Below, piece after piece: positions 25,999-32,920 of a stretch of 64,000 nucleotides of DNA. The stretch is from positions 62,001 to 126,000 of the forward strand of contig CAVOUB010000002.1 in the NCBI GenBank assembly GCA_963699495.1, given 5' to 3'. Below the pieces are notes generated by a model. That model saw only the letters and a program-made list of their open reading frames with translations. It made no database searches and was not told the DNA's origin. Within the stretch, counting starts at the first letter, position 1, and each line of letters begins with the position of its first letter. The DNA is from JAIBJN01 sp963699495 (lineage in GTDB: Bacteria; Actinomycetota; Thermoleophilia; Gaiellales; Gaiellaceae). The translations under genes and the position numbers were made by a program.

Positions 25999-26240
25999 GT
26001 GTCGCTCCTTGGGTCGGCCTGACCTCCGGAGCCTATCGGCCTGCGAGGTCGCTTGTGCCTGCCCTAGGAACGTGATATTCAGGCGCCGGAAAACAGGCGA
26101 CCCGGAGACTCAGCTTCTGCGGCCCAAGCCTGAGCCTCCGGGCCAGTCTCTCGCGCTATGCCAGGCATCACTCGGGATCGGGTTTCCCGAGGGCGAGATC
26201 GGTCCGACTATAGCCAGGTCCACCCGGAAGTCAAGGGGGA

Positions 26241-26269
26241 TTGTCAAGTGAACGAAAGACTTCTATTCT
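26241..26269 (+). promoter_or_regulatory. Promoter of the XRE-TPR regulator, near-leaderless
   Basis: TTGTCA (26241-26246), a 17-base spacer and TATTCT (26264-26269) form a good sigma-70-type promoter. The predicted start of transcription is about 26276, only a few bases before the GTG at 26280. This also explains why the in-frame TTG at 26241 cannot be the start codon: it is the -35 element. Confidence 0.55.
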
Positions 26270-26279
26270 TGACCCGAGA

Positions 26280-27614
26280 GTGACGAGCCAGGAAACGCTC
26301 ACCGCACCCGAGGTCCCCGCGACGCTCGGGCAGCGTCTGCGCCAGGCCCGGGTCGCCCGCGGGCTGACCCAGTCCAAGCTCGCCGACAACAGGTTCTCCA
26401 AGCAGTACGTGAGCCAGCTCGAGCGCGACCAGCTCCGGCCGACGCCGGAGACGCTGAAATGGCTCGCCGAGCGGCTCGGGGTCGACCCCACCTACCTCGA
26501 CACCGGGGTCGACGGGCGCCACCGCGAGCGAGTCGAGAGCGCGGTCAGCCGCGCGGAGGCAGCCGTCGAGGCGCACGACTACGCCGAGGCGATCGGCCTG
26601 CTCGCGGGGGCCCGGGGCTCACTCCCCCCGGGCTCGGCGGCCGATCTGGAGCTGCGGGCGCTGCTGACGGAGTCCTGGGCGCGGATGTACATCGGCGAGA
26701 TGCGCGAGGCTCTGCCGCTGCTCGCGCGGGCGCGGGAGATCGCCGAGGACCCGGTGTTCTCGGACGTCGACCGGGCCGAGGTCCTCTTCCGCCTCGGCTG
26801 TTGCCGCTACCGGCTGACGTCGGTCTCGACGGCCGTGGCTCTCTTCACGGAGGCGCTCGAGCTCGCCGAGCGCTCGGGGATCCCGTGCGACCGGCTGCGG
26901 TCGCGGATCTTCGGCTGGCGGTCGCGCTGCTACAGGCGGCAGCGAGACTGGGAGGCTGCGCGCGAGGACGTCGAGCGGGCGCTCGAGCTCGCCGAGGCGC
27001 TGGACGACCCGCGCGGGACGGCGGACGCCTACTTCCTCGGCGCGCTCGTCGCGGAGCGGCGCGGCCAGTGGGTGGCCGCCCGCTCGTACGCCGAGAAGGC
27101 CAAGGTGCTGTACGAGGAGATCGACGACCGGGCCAACACGGGCAAGCTCCTGACCACGCTCGGCGGCCTGACGTTCCTGCTGGGCAAGCCGGACGAGTCG
27201 ATCCCGCTCTTCAAGCAGGCCTTCGCGGTGGCCCTGGAGGTGGGGAGCGACGCGGACGCCGCACAGGCGGTCTCGTCGCTCGCGCAGGTCCACCTCCGCA
27301 CGGGCCAGGTCGAGCTGGCGGAGCAGCAGGCGCGGCATGCCCTGGAGCTCCTCGCGGGCCGGGTCGACTTCATCGATGAGATCGGTAACGCACAGCTCGT
27401 CCTCGGCCGCTCGCTGCTGGAGCAGGGCCAGCTCGAGGAGGCCGCGGAGAAGTTCAAGGCGGCAGAAGCGAGTTTCGACCAGCTGTCTTCGGCGAGCCAC
27501 AAGGCCGCCGCCTGGACGGCGCAGGCCGAGCTCGCCGTCGAGCGCGGCGACAAGGAAGCCGCAATTGGGCTGTACCAGCGCGCGGTGCAGGCGCTGCAGG
27601 ACTTCCGCTTTTAG
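26280..27614 (+). CDS. XRE-family regulator with C-terminal TPR domain (RRNPP-like)
   Basis: This 444-residue protein starts with a Cro/C1-type helix-turn-helix (LGQRLRQARVARGLTQSKLA, then SKQYVSQLERDQLRPTPETL), residues about 15-70. The remaining 370 residues are helical tetratricopeptide repeats, for example AEAAVEAHDYAEAIGLLAGA, ALFTEALELAERSGIP and AEQQARHALELLAGR. This domain order is that of the RRNPP peptide-sensing regulators of Firmicutes (PlcR, NprR, PrgX). A small hydrophobic peptide gene follows at once, as papR follows plcR. The GTG start follows the promoter by only about ten bases. Role as a peptide receptor is inference. Confidence 0.82.
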   Translation: MTSQETLTAPEVPATLGQRLRQARVARGLTQSKLADNRFSKQYVSQLERDQLRPTPETLKWLAERLGVDPTYLDTGVDGRHRERVESAVSRAEAAVEAHDYAEAIGLLAGARGSLPPGSAADLELRALLTESWARMYIGEMREALPLLARAREIAEDPVFSDVDRAEVLFRLGCCRYRLTSVSTAVALFTEALELAERSGIPCDRLRSRIFGWRSRCYRRQRDWEAAREDVERALELAEALDDPRGTADAYFLGALVAERRGQWVAARSYAEKAKVLYEEIDDRANTGKLLTTLGGLTFLLGKPDESIPLFKQAFAVALEVGSDADAAQAVSSLAQVHLRTGQVELAEQQARHALELLAGRVDFIDEIGNAQLVLGRSLLEQGQLEEAAEKFKAAEASFDQLSSASHKAAAWTAQAELAVERGDKEAAIGLYQRAVQALQDFRF

Positions 27615-27633
27615 GAAGGGGGTGAGTCAGGAC

Positions 27634-27723
27634 GTGAGCCGGGCCTCGCTGCAGATCTTCCTCGTCACCGTGGTGTTGCTAGCCGCGAGCATCCACAGCG
27701 TCGGATTCCCCGACGGGCCGTAG
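27634..27723 (+). CDS. Tiny exported-peptide gene, candidate signalling pro-peptide
   Basis: Only 29 residues long, or 33 if GTG 27622 is used. GTG 27634 is preferred because GGGGGTGA lies eight bases upstream, the same arrangement as for the pilin at 28007. The product has a short polar start with one Arg, a hydrophobic core LQIFLVTVVLLAA and a short polar tail SIHSVGFPDGP. That is the layout of a signal peptide with a minimal mature peptide, as in PapR or Phr precursors. It begins 19 bases after the XRE-TPR stop and is probably co-transcribed. Other possibilities are a small membrane protein or a spurious frame. Confidence 0.55.
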   Translation: MSRASLQIFLVTVVLLAASIHSVGFPDGP

Positions 27724-27990
27724 CCCGCCGGGAGAGAGGGGTCGTCCGGGCGGCGTGGGGCCGGCCGGGCACAAACGCAGATTTCGCGTCGTTTTCCACC
27801 CCCGGTGGCGCGGAACCCCTGCCCGAAAGGCGAAAGACGGCCCTGGAACACGAAAGGAGCGAATCCCTGTCCCGGGGGATTCGCGCTCGCTTCTCGTGAC
27901 CGATGCTGCGATTGCGAGTAGAGCCCTCGGCCGAGCGGTAACGGCAAGAGCTCTAGGAGCGAAAGCCGTGCGACCCTCGGAACCCGCCTA
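27724..27990 (+). other. Structured leader upstream of the Flp pilin gene
   Basis: These 267 bases hold no gene. A strong hairpin joins GCGAATCCC (27859-27867) to GGGATTCGC (27876-27884) with an eight-base loop. Other parts look paired as well: CCCGAAAGG near 27825 and GAGCC...GCTC with GCGGTAACGGC near 27920-27957. The region may be a long 5' leader, a small RNA or a riboswitch. I compared it by eye with c-di-GMP-I, c-di-AMP and cobalamin consensus sequences and saw no match. Confidence 0.4.
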
Positions 27991-28006
27991 GGGGGTGAAC
28001 ACAGAG

Positions 28007-28177
28007 ATGCAGAACATTTTCAAGTCCGCCGTCGCTCACAGCAGGCGCGATGAGGGGCAGACGATGGCCGAGTACGGCGTCGTCCTCGCCGTCATCACGC
28101 TGGCGGTCGTCGTCGCCCTCGCGGCGCTCTCGGGCGCCATCGGTGACGCGCTGAACGCCGTCGCTGGGGTTCTTTAG
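28007..28177 (+). CDS. Flp/Fap-type pilin subunit
   Basis: This 56-residue type IVb pilin precursor has a basic leader ending SRRDEG and the processing/assembly motif GQTMAEYGVVLAVITLA, with the Glu typically five residues after the cleavage site (TMAEY). A single hydrophobic helix follows. AGGGGGTGA lies eight bases before ATG 28007, so this start is preferred over GTG 27995. Flp pilins are exported by Tad systems and form adhesive pili, but no tad gene lies in this window, so the machinery must be elsewhere. The long leader before it suggests regulation at RNA level. Confidence 0.88.
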   Translation: MQNIFKSAVAHSRRDEGQTMAEYGVVLAVITLAVVVALAALSGAIGDALNAVAGVL

Positions 28178-28194
28178 CAGTCGTCCGCGTCCCC

Positions 28195-28216
28195 GACCGG
28201 GCCGCCTGGCCCGGTC
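28195..28216 (+). terminator. Terminator-like hairpin after the pilin gene
   Basis: GACCGGGCC (28195-28203) pairs perfectly with GGCCCGGTC (28208-28216) around a four-base loop, 18 bases after the pilin stop. There is no U-tract, which is common for actinobacterial terminators. Confidence 0.55.
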
Positions 28217-28277
28217 GGCGGGCGCCGGCCGTCCTCAGCGGCTCGGCACCGCACGCCGAATCTCGTCGCGGCGGTGC

Positions 28278-28454
28278 TCAGATCGCGTCCAAGCCTTCCG
28301 CTGTCTCCAAGTAGCCGGACAATCTAACGACCGCGGCCTGCTCTGCTGAGTCGACGAAGCCGAGGTCAGCATCCGTCTCTTCCCACCGCTGGAGGAAGTC
28401 GAAGAGAACGAGTCCCTCGTCCCGCGTGAGCTTGATCGTCCACTCCTCTTCCAT
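28278..28454 (-). CDS. Small acidic hypothetical protein
   Basis: This 58-residue acidic protein begins at ATG 28454 (MEEEWTIKLTRDEGLVLFDF). The longer in-frame extension upstream is Arg/Ser-rich and unlikely to be coding. The pattern LTRDEGLVLFDFLQRWEE followed by AEQAAVVRLSGYLE resembles a small actinobacterial family of unknown function that I have seen without assigned role. It stands alone, convergent to the pilin. Confidence 0.45.
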   Translation of the reverse strand: MEEEWTIKLTRDEGLVLFDFLQRWEETDADLGFVDSAEQAAVVRLSGYLETAEGLDAI

Positions 28455-28560
28455 TGTGTTGAGAATGACGGAGAGCTCAGACCTTCTCAAGATTCCACCA
28501 GAAGCAAGCCTGGTCGCTCGGCTGCTCGGGCGGAAGCCTAGATCCCCTCGCAACGACGAG

Positions 28561-28578
28561 GGCGCACGGAGGCGCCCT
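28561..28578. terminator. Terminator-like hairpin downstream of the integrase remnant
   Basis: GGGCGC (28561-28566) pairs with GCGCCC (28573-28578) around ACGGAG. It lies 28 bases past the stop codon of the integrase remnant on the minus strand and is the kind of stem seen at the ends of phage or island integrase genes. Confidence 0.35.
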
Positions 28579-28605
28579 GTCTCTCAACAACCTATGTTGC
28601 TGGGC

Positions 28606-29001
28606 CTACGCCGCGAGGAGCTCCTCGTAGTCGAGCTCCTTCTCGTCGGCGAGGACGTGCGTGTACGTGTCGGCCGTGACCGAGAGGTCGCGCTGGCCGA
28701 CGAACTCACCGATCCGGGCCCACGGCACGCCGCGCAGGTGCAGGAGGGAGATGCGGCGATGGCGCAGGTCGTGAGGCGACCAGAGCGGCACGCCGGTCGC
28801 CTTGCAGGCCTTGGCGATGCTGGTGCGGATCGCGTCGGCGCCGGAGCCGGCGAACAGCCGCGCCTCCGGGTCACGATCCTCGCGCGGCGGCAGGGTCGCC
28901 TCGATCGCTTCGGCGAGGTCCTCGGGTAGCTCGACCCACAGGGCCTTCCGCGTCTTCGTCGTCGAGGCCCGTAGCCGGGCGACGACAGTGTCCGCCGCGT
29001 A
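28606..29001 (-). pseudogene. Truncated tyrosine recombinase (phage-type integrase) remnant
   Basis: The frame ending at the stop codon 28606-28608 encodes the last 130 residues or so of a tyrosine recombinase. Visible are the beta-hairpin Lys region STTKTRKALWVELPE, the box II motif SPHDLRHRR and the end motif VGQRDLSVTADTYTHVL with the catalytic Tyr. The N-terminal arm, the core-binding domain and the first catalytic Arg are missing; upstream of about 29001 similarity stops and no start codon fits. It is therefore a decayed gene and marks a former integration event between the pilin and tRNA-Arg(TCG). Confidence 0.7.
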
Positions 29002-29068
29002 CTGCCGAGGGGGGTCGAGGGGGGTCAGGCCTCCTCCGTCGTCCGACCTCCGAGCCTACAACTCCCGG

Positions 29069-29344
29069 ATGGAGCAGGAAGGCATCCCGCTCATTCGGAT
29101 CACGCATGTCGAGAGCGGCCACGAGCTCACGCTCGATCCGAACGCGGCGAGGAACCTCATGCTCAATCTTGAGATCGCCGTCGAGCGCCTCAGCGACCAG
29201 GATGCCTTCCTCAAGGGCGCAGCGGCCAGCGGGGTCCTGGATGGCCTCGGCACGCTCATCGACAACGAGCACGGAGCCATCTGGCTCGCGTTCGGGTTCG
29301 AGGGCAGGTTGCTGCCCCCTCCCGAATCGAGCCCCCCTCCCTGA
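29069..29344 (+). CDS. Small hypothetical protein
   Basis: This 91-residue protein from ATG 29069 has an N-terminal beta part (IPLIRITHVESGHELTLDP) and a helical middle (NLMLNLEIAVERLSDQDAFL). No membrane segment is seen, and the family is not recognised. A strong hairpin right after the stop (29357-29382) supports a real transcription unit. It lies next to the integrase remnant and is probably accessory DNA. Confidence 0.45.
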   Translation: MEQEGIPLIRITHVESGHELTLDPNAARNLMLNLEIAVERLSDQDAFLKGAAASGVLDGLGTLIDNEHGAIWLAFGFEGRLLPPPESSPPP

Positions 29345-29356
29345 CCTGCCTCACGA

Positions 29357-29382
29357 CGAAGGCCACCCGGAGGTGGCCTTCG
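29357..29382. terminator. Strong bidirectional terminator hairpin
   Basis: CGAAGGCCACC (29357-29367) pairs perfectly over 11 bases with GGTGGCCTTCG (29372-29382) around CGGA. It lies between two convergent small genes and would end both. This type of stem (repeat of the AAGGCCACC arm) is common in phage-derived DNA. Confidence 0.65.
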
Positions 29383-29405
29383 CTGGTACGGGTGAGGCTG
29401 GCCGG

Positions 29406-29567
29406 CTAGGCCTTCGGCTTCGACCCGTTGCGGGCGAGCTCGCGCACCGGGAGACCGCGAAGGCTCAGGCCCTTCGGCTTGCCGGTGTAGTAGCCGGCGC
29501 TCTTGCCGGTGCCGGGAACGGCGACCGCTCGGACACCCAGGCCGAGCCCGCGAAGGGCGGCCTGCAC
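29406..29567 (-). CDS. Possible small phage-like protein
   Basis: From GTG 29567 this frame gives 53 residues with balanced composition (GLGVRAVAVPGTGKSAGYYT, then LPVRELARNGSKPKA). The frame stays open upstream into the next gene, but that part is Arg/Ser-rich and looks non-coding. The convergent terminator at 29357 supports transcription on this strand. The function is unknown, and the gene could be a fragment. Confidence 0.3.
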   Translation of the reverse strand: MQAALRGLGLGVRAVAVPGTGKSAGYYTGKPKGLSLRGLPVRELARNGSKPKA

Positions 29568-29595
29568 GTCGCGGCTGCGCTCTGCCCAACGTCCC

Positions 29596-30246
29596 TCAGC
29601 AGGAGGCCTCGGTCGTGCAGACCTTCCCGACCGTGTTGCCAGCCGTATACATCGCGCGGGCGCCGAGCGAGAGCCGGTCGATGCGATACCAGCCGGACTC
29701 GTCAGCGACGAGGTACGCCTGCTCGACGATCTGATCGGGATTGGCGTCGGTGTATACGCGCCACGCCGACCTCGTACCGTCAGCCGCGTACTGGACACCC
29801 GCGGCCCAGATCGAGCAGTTGGTCTTGAACCGGGTGAAGTCGGCTCGACCCCAATCGCTCCCGATCGGGTGGTTGCAGTAGGACGCGGAGAGGTAGGCCA
29901 CGTCGCCGTTTTGGAACTCGACCGAGATGCGCGGAGCTCCTGCGCCGACGTGAGTCGTCTGCTTGTACTCGAACGACAGGTTGGTCACCGCCTCGGCGTC
30001 GGTCGCAATGTGAATCGACCGGTTGGAGTAGGCGACGGCGTAGCCGCCCGTACTCGGGTCGCCGACGTGCAGGCGCAGGGCCTTCGTGTCGGTGTCGTGT
30101 GGGCTGTCGCCGCCCTTGACCCAGACGTGCGAGCCAGAGCCCTGAAAGTGAAGGGCCTGCTTGGCGGGGAGTACAGACGCCACCGCGGTGGCGACGAACG
30201 CCAGGGCTGAGACGGCGACGACCGCTGTAACAACGAACTTCCTCAT
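29596..30246 (-). CDS. Secreted hypothetical protein
   Basis: This 216-residue protein has a clear signal peptide: MRKFVVTAVVAVSALAFVAT, then AVAS as a probable cleavage site. The mature part looks beta-rich, with SHVWVKGGDSPHDTDTKALR, RISVEFQNGDVAYLSASYC and YTDANPDQIVEQAYLV. Cysteines occur at YCNHP, NCSIW and in the C-terminal VCTTEASC, so disulfides are likely outside the cell. AAAGGAAT precedes the ATG. It resembles exported proteins seen singly in actinobacterial genomes, and I cannot name a family. It sits in the accessory stretch beside the integrase remnant. Confidence 0.65.
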   Translation of the reverse strand: MRKFVVTAVVAVSALAFVATAVASVLPAKQALHFQGSGSHVWVKGGDSPHDTDTKALRLHVGDPSTGGYAVAYSNRSIHIATDAEAVTNLSFEYKQTTHVGAGAPRISVEFQNGDVAYLSASYCNHPIGSDWGRADFTRFKTNCSIWAAGVQYAADGTRSAWRVYTDANPDQIVEQAYLVADESGWYRIDRLSLGARAMYTAGNTVGKVCTTEASC

Positions 30247-30278
30247 CTATTCCTTTCGATCGGTGGAGCAGGACGGCC

Positions 30279-30323
30279 CCGCTCCGCCCGGCCTCTCCAC
30301 CATGGGGAGGCCGGGCGCAGCGG
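30279..30323. repeat. Large inverted repeat upstream of the secreted-protein gene
   Basis: The 20-base arms 30279-30298 and 30304-30323 pair with three mismatches around ACCAT. The core CCCGGCCTC/GAGGCCGGG is perfect. It lies 33 bases before the secreted-protein start on that strand, where a terminator makes little sense unless it insulates the gene. The gap 30247-30535 otherwise shows only the elements listed near 30472-30529. Confidence 0.45.
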
Positions 30324-30471
30324 AGTGCTGGGCGAGCCCCTAGCCGGGGGCTTGCTGGTAGTGGGGTCCTGCGTCTGCGGGCGCTACTCCGTCGCACGAC
30401 GGGGCGCGTCCCGTCAATCTGTCCTGGCCGGTCGCGGTTACACCGGCGCCGAAAAGATAGCCGATCTTAAG

Positions 30472-30518
30472 CGCAAGTGCAAGTATCTCCTGCGCAGCAG
30501 GTGGAAGTCACACTTGCG
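30472..30518. promoter_or_regulatory. Inverted repeat, candidate operator of the small HTH gene
   Basis: CGCAAGTG (30472-30479) and CACTTGCG (30511-30518) form a perfect inverted pair 31 bases apart. Between them is a second palindrome, CCTGC-GCA-GCAGG (30489-30501). Both lie just upstream of the start of the small helix-turn-helix gene, consistent with autoregulation. Confidence 0.4.
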
Positions 30519-30523
30519 TGCTG

Positions 30524-30529
30524 TATCGT
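30524..30529 (+). promoter_or_regulatory. -10 element, leaderless transcript of the small HTH gene
   Basis: TATCGT lies six bases before ATG 30536, so transcription would begin at or next to the start codon. No ribosome binding site is visible. A -35 near 30501 (GTGGAA) is weak. Confidence 0.35.
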
Positions 30530-30535
30530 GCGGGC

Positions 30536-30775
30536 ATGGCACACGACGCCGAAGTTAAGGCTGTGCTGCGCGCTTACCAGAAAGCACTCGACGCGCTTCA
30601 GCGCCTTGACCGGGCCCGGCGCAACTTCCGCAGCGCCCTGCTCACCGCGCACGAGGCGGGCGCCAGCAAGGCCGAGCTTGCCCGTGCGCTCGGAATCTCG
30701 CGTCAGCGCGTGGACGAGGTGCTCGGCCGTGCCCGTCACGAGCGCGCCGCAGGCGGCGAGGACGTGACCGACTAG
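30536..30775 (+). CDS. Small helix-turn-helix DNA-binding protein
   Basis: This 79-residue protein has an N-terminal helix (AVLRAYQKALDALQRLDRAR) and a helix-turn-helix, AGASKAELARALGISRQRVD, resembling sigma-70 region 4 or a small XRE-like domain. The tail is charged. It is likely a small transcription regulator of accessory DNA, perhaps acting on its own upstream inverted repeats. The start is ATG 30536; a TTG 18 bases earlier is also in frame. About 210 bases of apparently empty sequence follow before the tRNA gene. Confidence 0.6.
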   Translation: MAHDAEVKAVLRAYQKALDALQRLDRARRNFRSALLTAHEAGASKAELARALGISRQRVDEVLGRARHERAAGGEDVTD

Positions 30776-30989
30776 AGCCGCGTGCCAGTCCGGGTCGCGC
30801 CGAGATCGCGCCGCGTAGTCGCTCTCGGCCACGTCTGCATCGTGACTCCGGCGAGGCCCGGTGACCAGGCCGGCGCGTCGGATTTCGGTGTATGCGCCGG
30901 TATATGCGGTCCGGGGCATTTTCCGGTGTTTCCCGGCATGCCTGGTCGTGGAGGAATGCGGGTTTGCGCCTAGCCAGCAGGGTCGGAAT

Positions 30990-31060
30990 GGCCCCGGGAG
31001 GAGTCGAACCTCCGCACGCGGATTCGAAGTCCGCCGCTCTATCCACTGAGCTACGGGGCC
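30990..31060 (-). tRNA. tRNA-Arg (anticodon TCG)
   Basis: The reverse strand gives a 71-base cloverleaf. The acceptor GGCCCCG/CGGGGCC is perfect, the anticodon loop CTTCGAA gives TCG, and the T arm is GGAGG-TTCGACT-CCTCC. It reads CGA codons. No CCA is encoded. It borders the accessory stretch, but no duplicated attachment sequence was found. Confidence 0.93.
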
Positions 31061-31145
31061 CCGCGCTGAGTCTAGCCCGGCGCGGAGTCCGGCCTTGGCC
31101 CGGGTGTGGAGCCTGGTGTACGAGGGAGCTATCGTTGTCTCACCC

Positions 31146-31229
31146 GCGGGCGTGGCGGAACTGGCAGACGCAACGGGTTTAGGTCCCGTTGGGCGCAAGC
31201 CCTTGGAGGTTCGAGTCCTCTCGCCCGCA
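31146..31229 (+). tRNA. tRNA-Leu (anticodon TAG)
   Basis: This is a class II tRNA with a long variable arm. The acceptor is GCGGGCG/CGCCCGC, the anticodon loop TTTAGGT gives TAG, the variable arm is TGGGCGCAAGCCCTT, and the T arm is GGAGG-TTCGAGT-CCTCT. Discriminator A is at 31229. Confidence 0.93.
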
Positions 31230-31260
31230 CTGGGACTTCCCGGAGAGGTCGCCGCCGACC

Positions 31261-32847
31261 GTGTTCACCGCCGACGACAGCCTGGTTCTGCTCGCCCTCC
31301 TGGTGGCGGCCATCGCGCTCATCGTCGTGGCGCAGGCGGTCCGGATTCCCTACCCGATCCTGCTCGTGCTGGGGGGTCTCGCGCTCGGGTTCGTCCCGGG
31401 CATCCCGCCGATCGAGCTGCCGCCCGAGCTCGTTCTCGTCGCCGTCCTGCCGCCTCTTCTCTACGGCACCGCCTTCTTCACCTCCCTGCGTGAGTTCCGC
31501 GCCAACGTTCGGCCGATCGTCCTGATGGCCGTCGGCCTCGTCCTCATGACGATGGTGCTGGTCGCGGTCGTCGCGCACGCGGTCATCCCCGGCCTCTCCT
31601 GGCCCTGCGCCTTCGTCCTGGGGGCGATCGTCTCACCGACCGACCCGACGGCGGCCACCACCATCGCCCAGCGGCTCGGGCTGCCGCGGAGGCTCGTCGG
31701 CCTGATCGAGGGGGAAAGCCTGGTCAACGACGGCACCGCCCTCGTCGCCTATCGCTACGCCGTCCTCGCCGTCGTGACCGGCAGCTTCTTCCTCCCGTCC
31801 GCGTCCGGACGGTTCGTTCTCAACGTGAGCGGCGGCATCGTCATCGGCCTGGCGGTCGGCTACGTGATCCGGCAGGTCCGGCTGCGCATCGACAACCCTC
31901 CGGTGGAGATCACGATCTCGGTCCTGAGCGGCTACCTCGCGTACCTGCCGGCTCAGGCGGCGGGCGTGTCGGGAGTCCTCGCGGTCGTCACCGCCGGCAT
32001 CTACCTCGGCTGGCACACCCTCGAGCTCACCTCCGCGCAGACACGCCTCCAGGGCATCGCCGTCTGGGAGATCCTGTTCTTCGTCCTCAACGGCCTCCTC
32101 TTCGCGCTCGTCGGGCTCCAGCTCCCCGCGATCCTCGATGTGCTCTCGGGCTACTCGACGGAGAGCCTGCTTCTCTACGGGGCCATCGTCACGGCGGTTG
32201 TGATCGCCGTCCGGTTCCTCTGGATCTTCCCGGCCACCTACCTGCCCCGGATGCGGAATCGGGAGGTCCTCGACGGCGCCTCCGACGCACCCTGGAAGGG
32301 AGCCGTCATCGTCTCCTGGTCGGGGATGCGCGGCGCGGTCTCCCTGGCGGCGGCCCTCGCCCTGCCGTTGACGACGGACGCCGGCCGGCCGTTCCCGAAT
32401 CGCGAGCTCATCATCTTCCTGACCTTCGCCGTCATTCTCGGCACGCTCGTGCTCCAGGGGCTCAGCCTCCCGGCCGTCATCCGCGTTCTCCGCCTCGAGG
32501 ACGACGGGCTCGCCGAGAAGGAGGAGGCAAAGGCCCGCATCTACGCGGCCGAGGCGGCTCTCGCGCGCCTGGAGGAGCTCGTCGAAGAGGACTGGGTGCT
32601 CGAGGAGACGGCCGAGCGCCTGCGCGGGCTGTTCAACTTCCGGCGGGATCGCTTTCGATCCCGGTTCGACCCCGACGCGGACGGTGGGATCGAAGACCGG
32701 TCGGTGAGCTACCAGCGCCTGCTGCGCGAGCTCCTCGACGCCGAGCGTGCCGCGGTCCTCGAGCTGCAGCGAAACGGGCGCATCGACGACGAGGTCCTGC
32801 GTCGCGTCGTCCGCGACCTCGACCTCGAGGAGGCACGGCTCAACTAA
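31261..32847 (+). CDS. CPA1-family Na+/H+ antiporter
   Basis: This 528-residue membrane protein has about a dozen hydrophobic helices and a cytoplasmic C-terminal tail of about 130 residues. Family motifs are visible: VSPTDPTAATTIAQRLGLP with the ion-site Asp, EGESLVNDGTALVAY, and SWSGMRGAVSLAAALALP. It would expel Na+ in exchange for protons. The GTG at 31261, 32 bases after tRNA-Leu, starts a typical N-terminus (short polar stretch then the first helix). The tail (EEDWVLEETAERLRGLFNF) is helical and may sense pH or nucleotides. Confidence 0.88.
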   Translation: MFTADDSLVLLALLVAAIALIVVAQAVRIPYPILLVLGGLALGFVPGIPPIELPPELVLVAVLPPLLYGTAFFTSLREFRANVRPIVLMAVGLVLMTMVLVAVVAHAVIPGLSWPCAFVLGAIVSPTDPTAATTIAQRLGLPRRLVGLIEGESLVNDGTALVAYRYAVLAVVTGSFFLPSASGRFVLNVSGGIVIGLAVGYVIRQVRLRIDNPPVEITISVLSGYLAYLPAQAAGVSGVLAVVTAGIYLGWHTLELTSAQTRLQGIAVWEILFFVLNGLLFALVGLQLPAILDVLSGYSTESLLLYGAIVTAVVIAVRFLWIFPATYLPRMRNREVLDGASDAPWKGAVIVSWSGMRGAVSLAAALALPLTTDAGRPFPNRELIIFLTFAVILGTLVLQGLSLPAVIRVLRLEDDGLAEKEEAKARIYAAEAALARLEELVEEDWVLEETAERLRGLFNFRRDRFRSRFDPDADGGIEDRSVSYQRLLRELLDAERAAVLELQRNGRIDDEVLRRVVRDLDLEEARLN

Positions 32848-32920
32848 CGCAAGGCCGGCGGGACGACCCTGACGGCCAGCGGATCGTCCTCCCGGTTGCG
32901 TCACGCGTCAAGATACGACG

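Noticed and set aside
26241..26279. TTG 26241 as the start of the XRE-TPR regulator
   Set aside because: This codon belongs to the -35 element TTGTCA, and the -10 lies downstream, so it would not be in the mRNA.
27724..28006. c-di-GMP-I riboswitch before the pilin
   Set aside because: The conserved GGGCAAACC and GACGCAAAGCC blocks are not present. Only a generic structured leader can be supported.
30990..31060. tRNA-Arg(TCG) as a proven attachment site of the decayed island
   Set aside because: No repeat of the tRNA 3' end was found on the other side of the 28.2-30.8 kb stretch.
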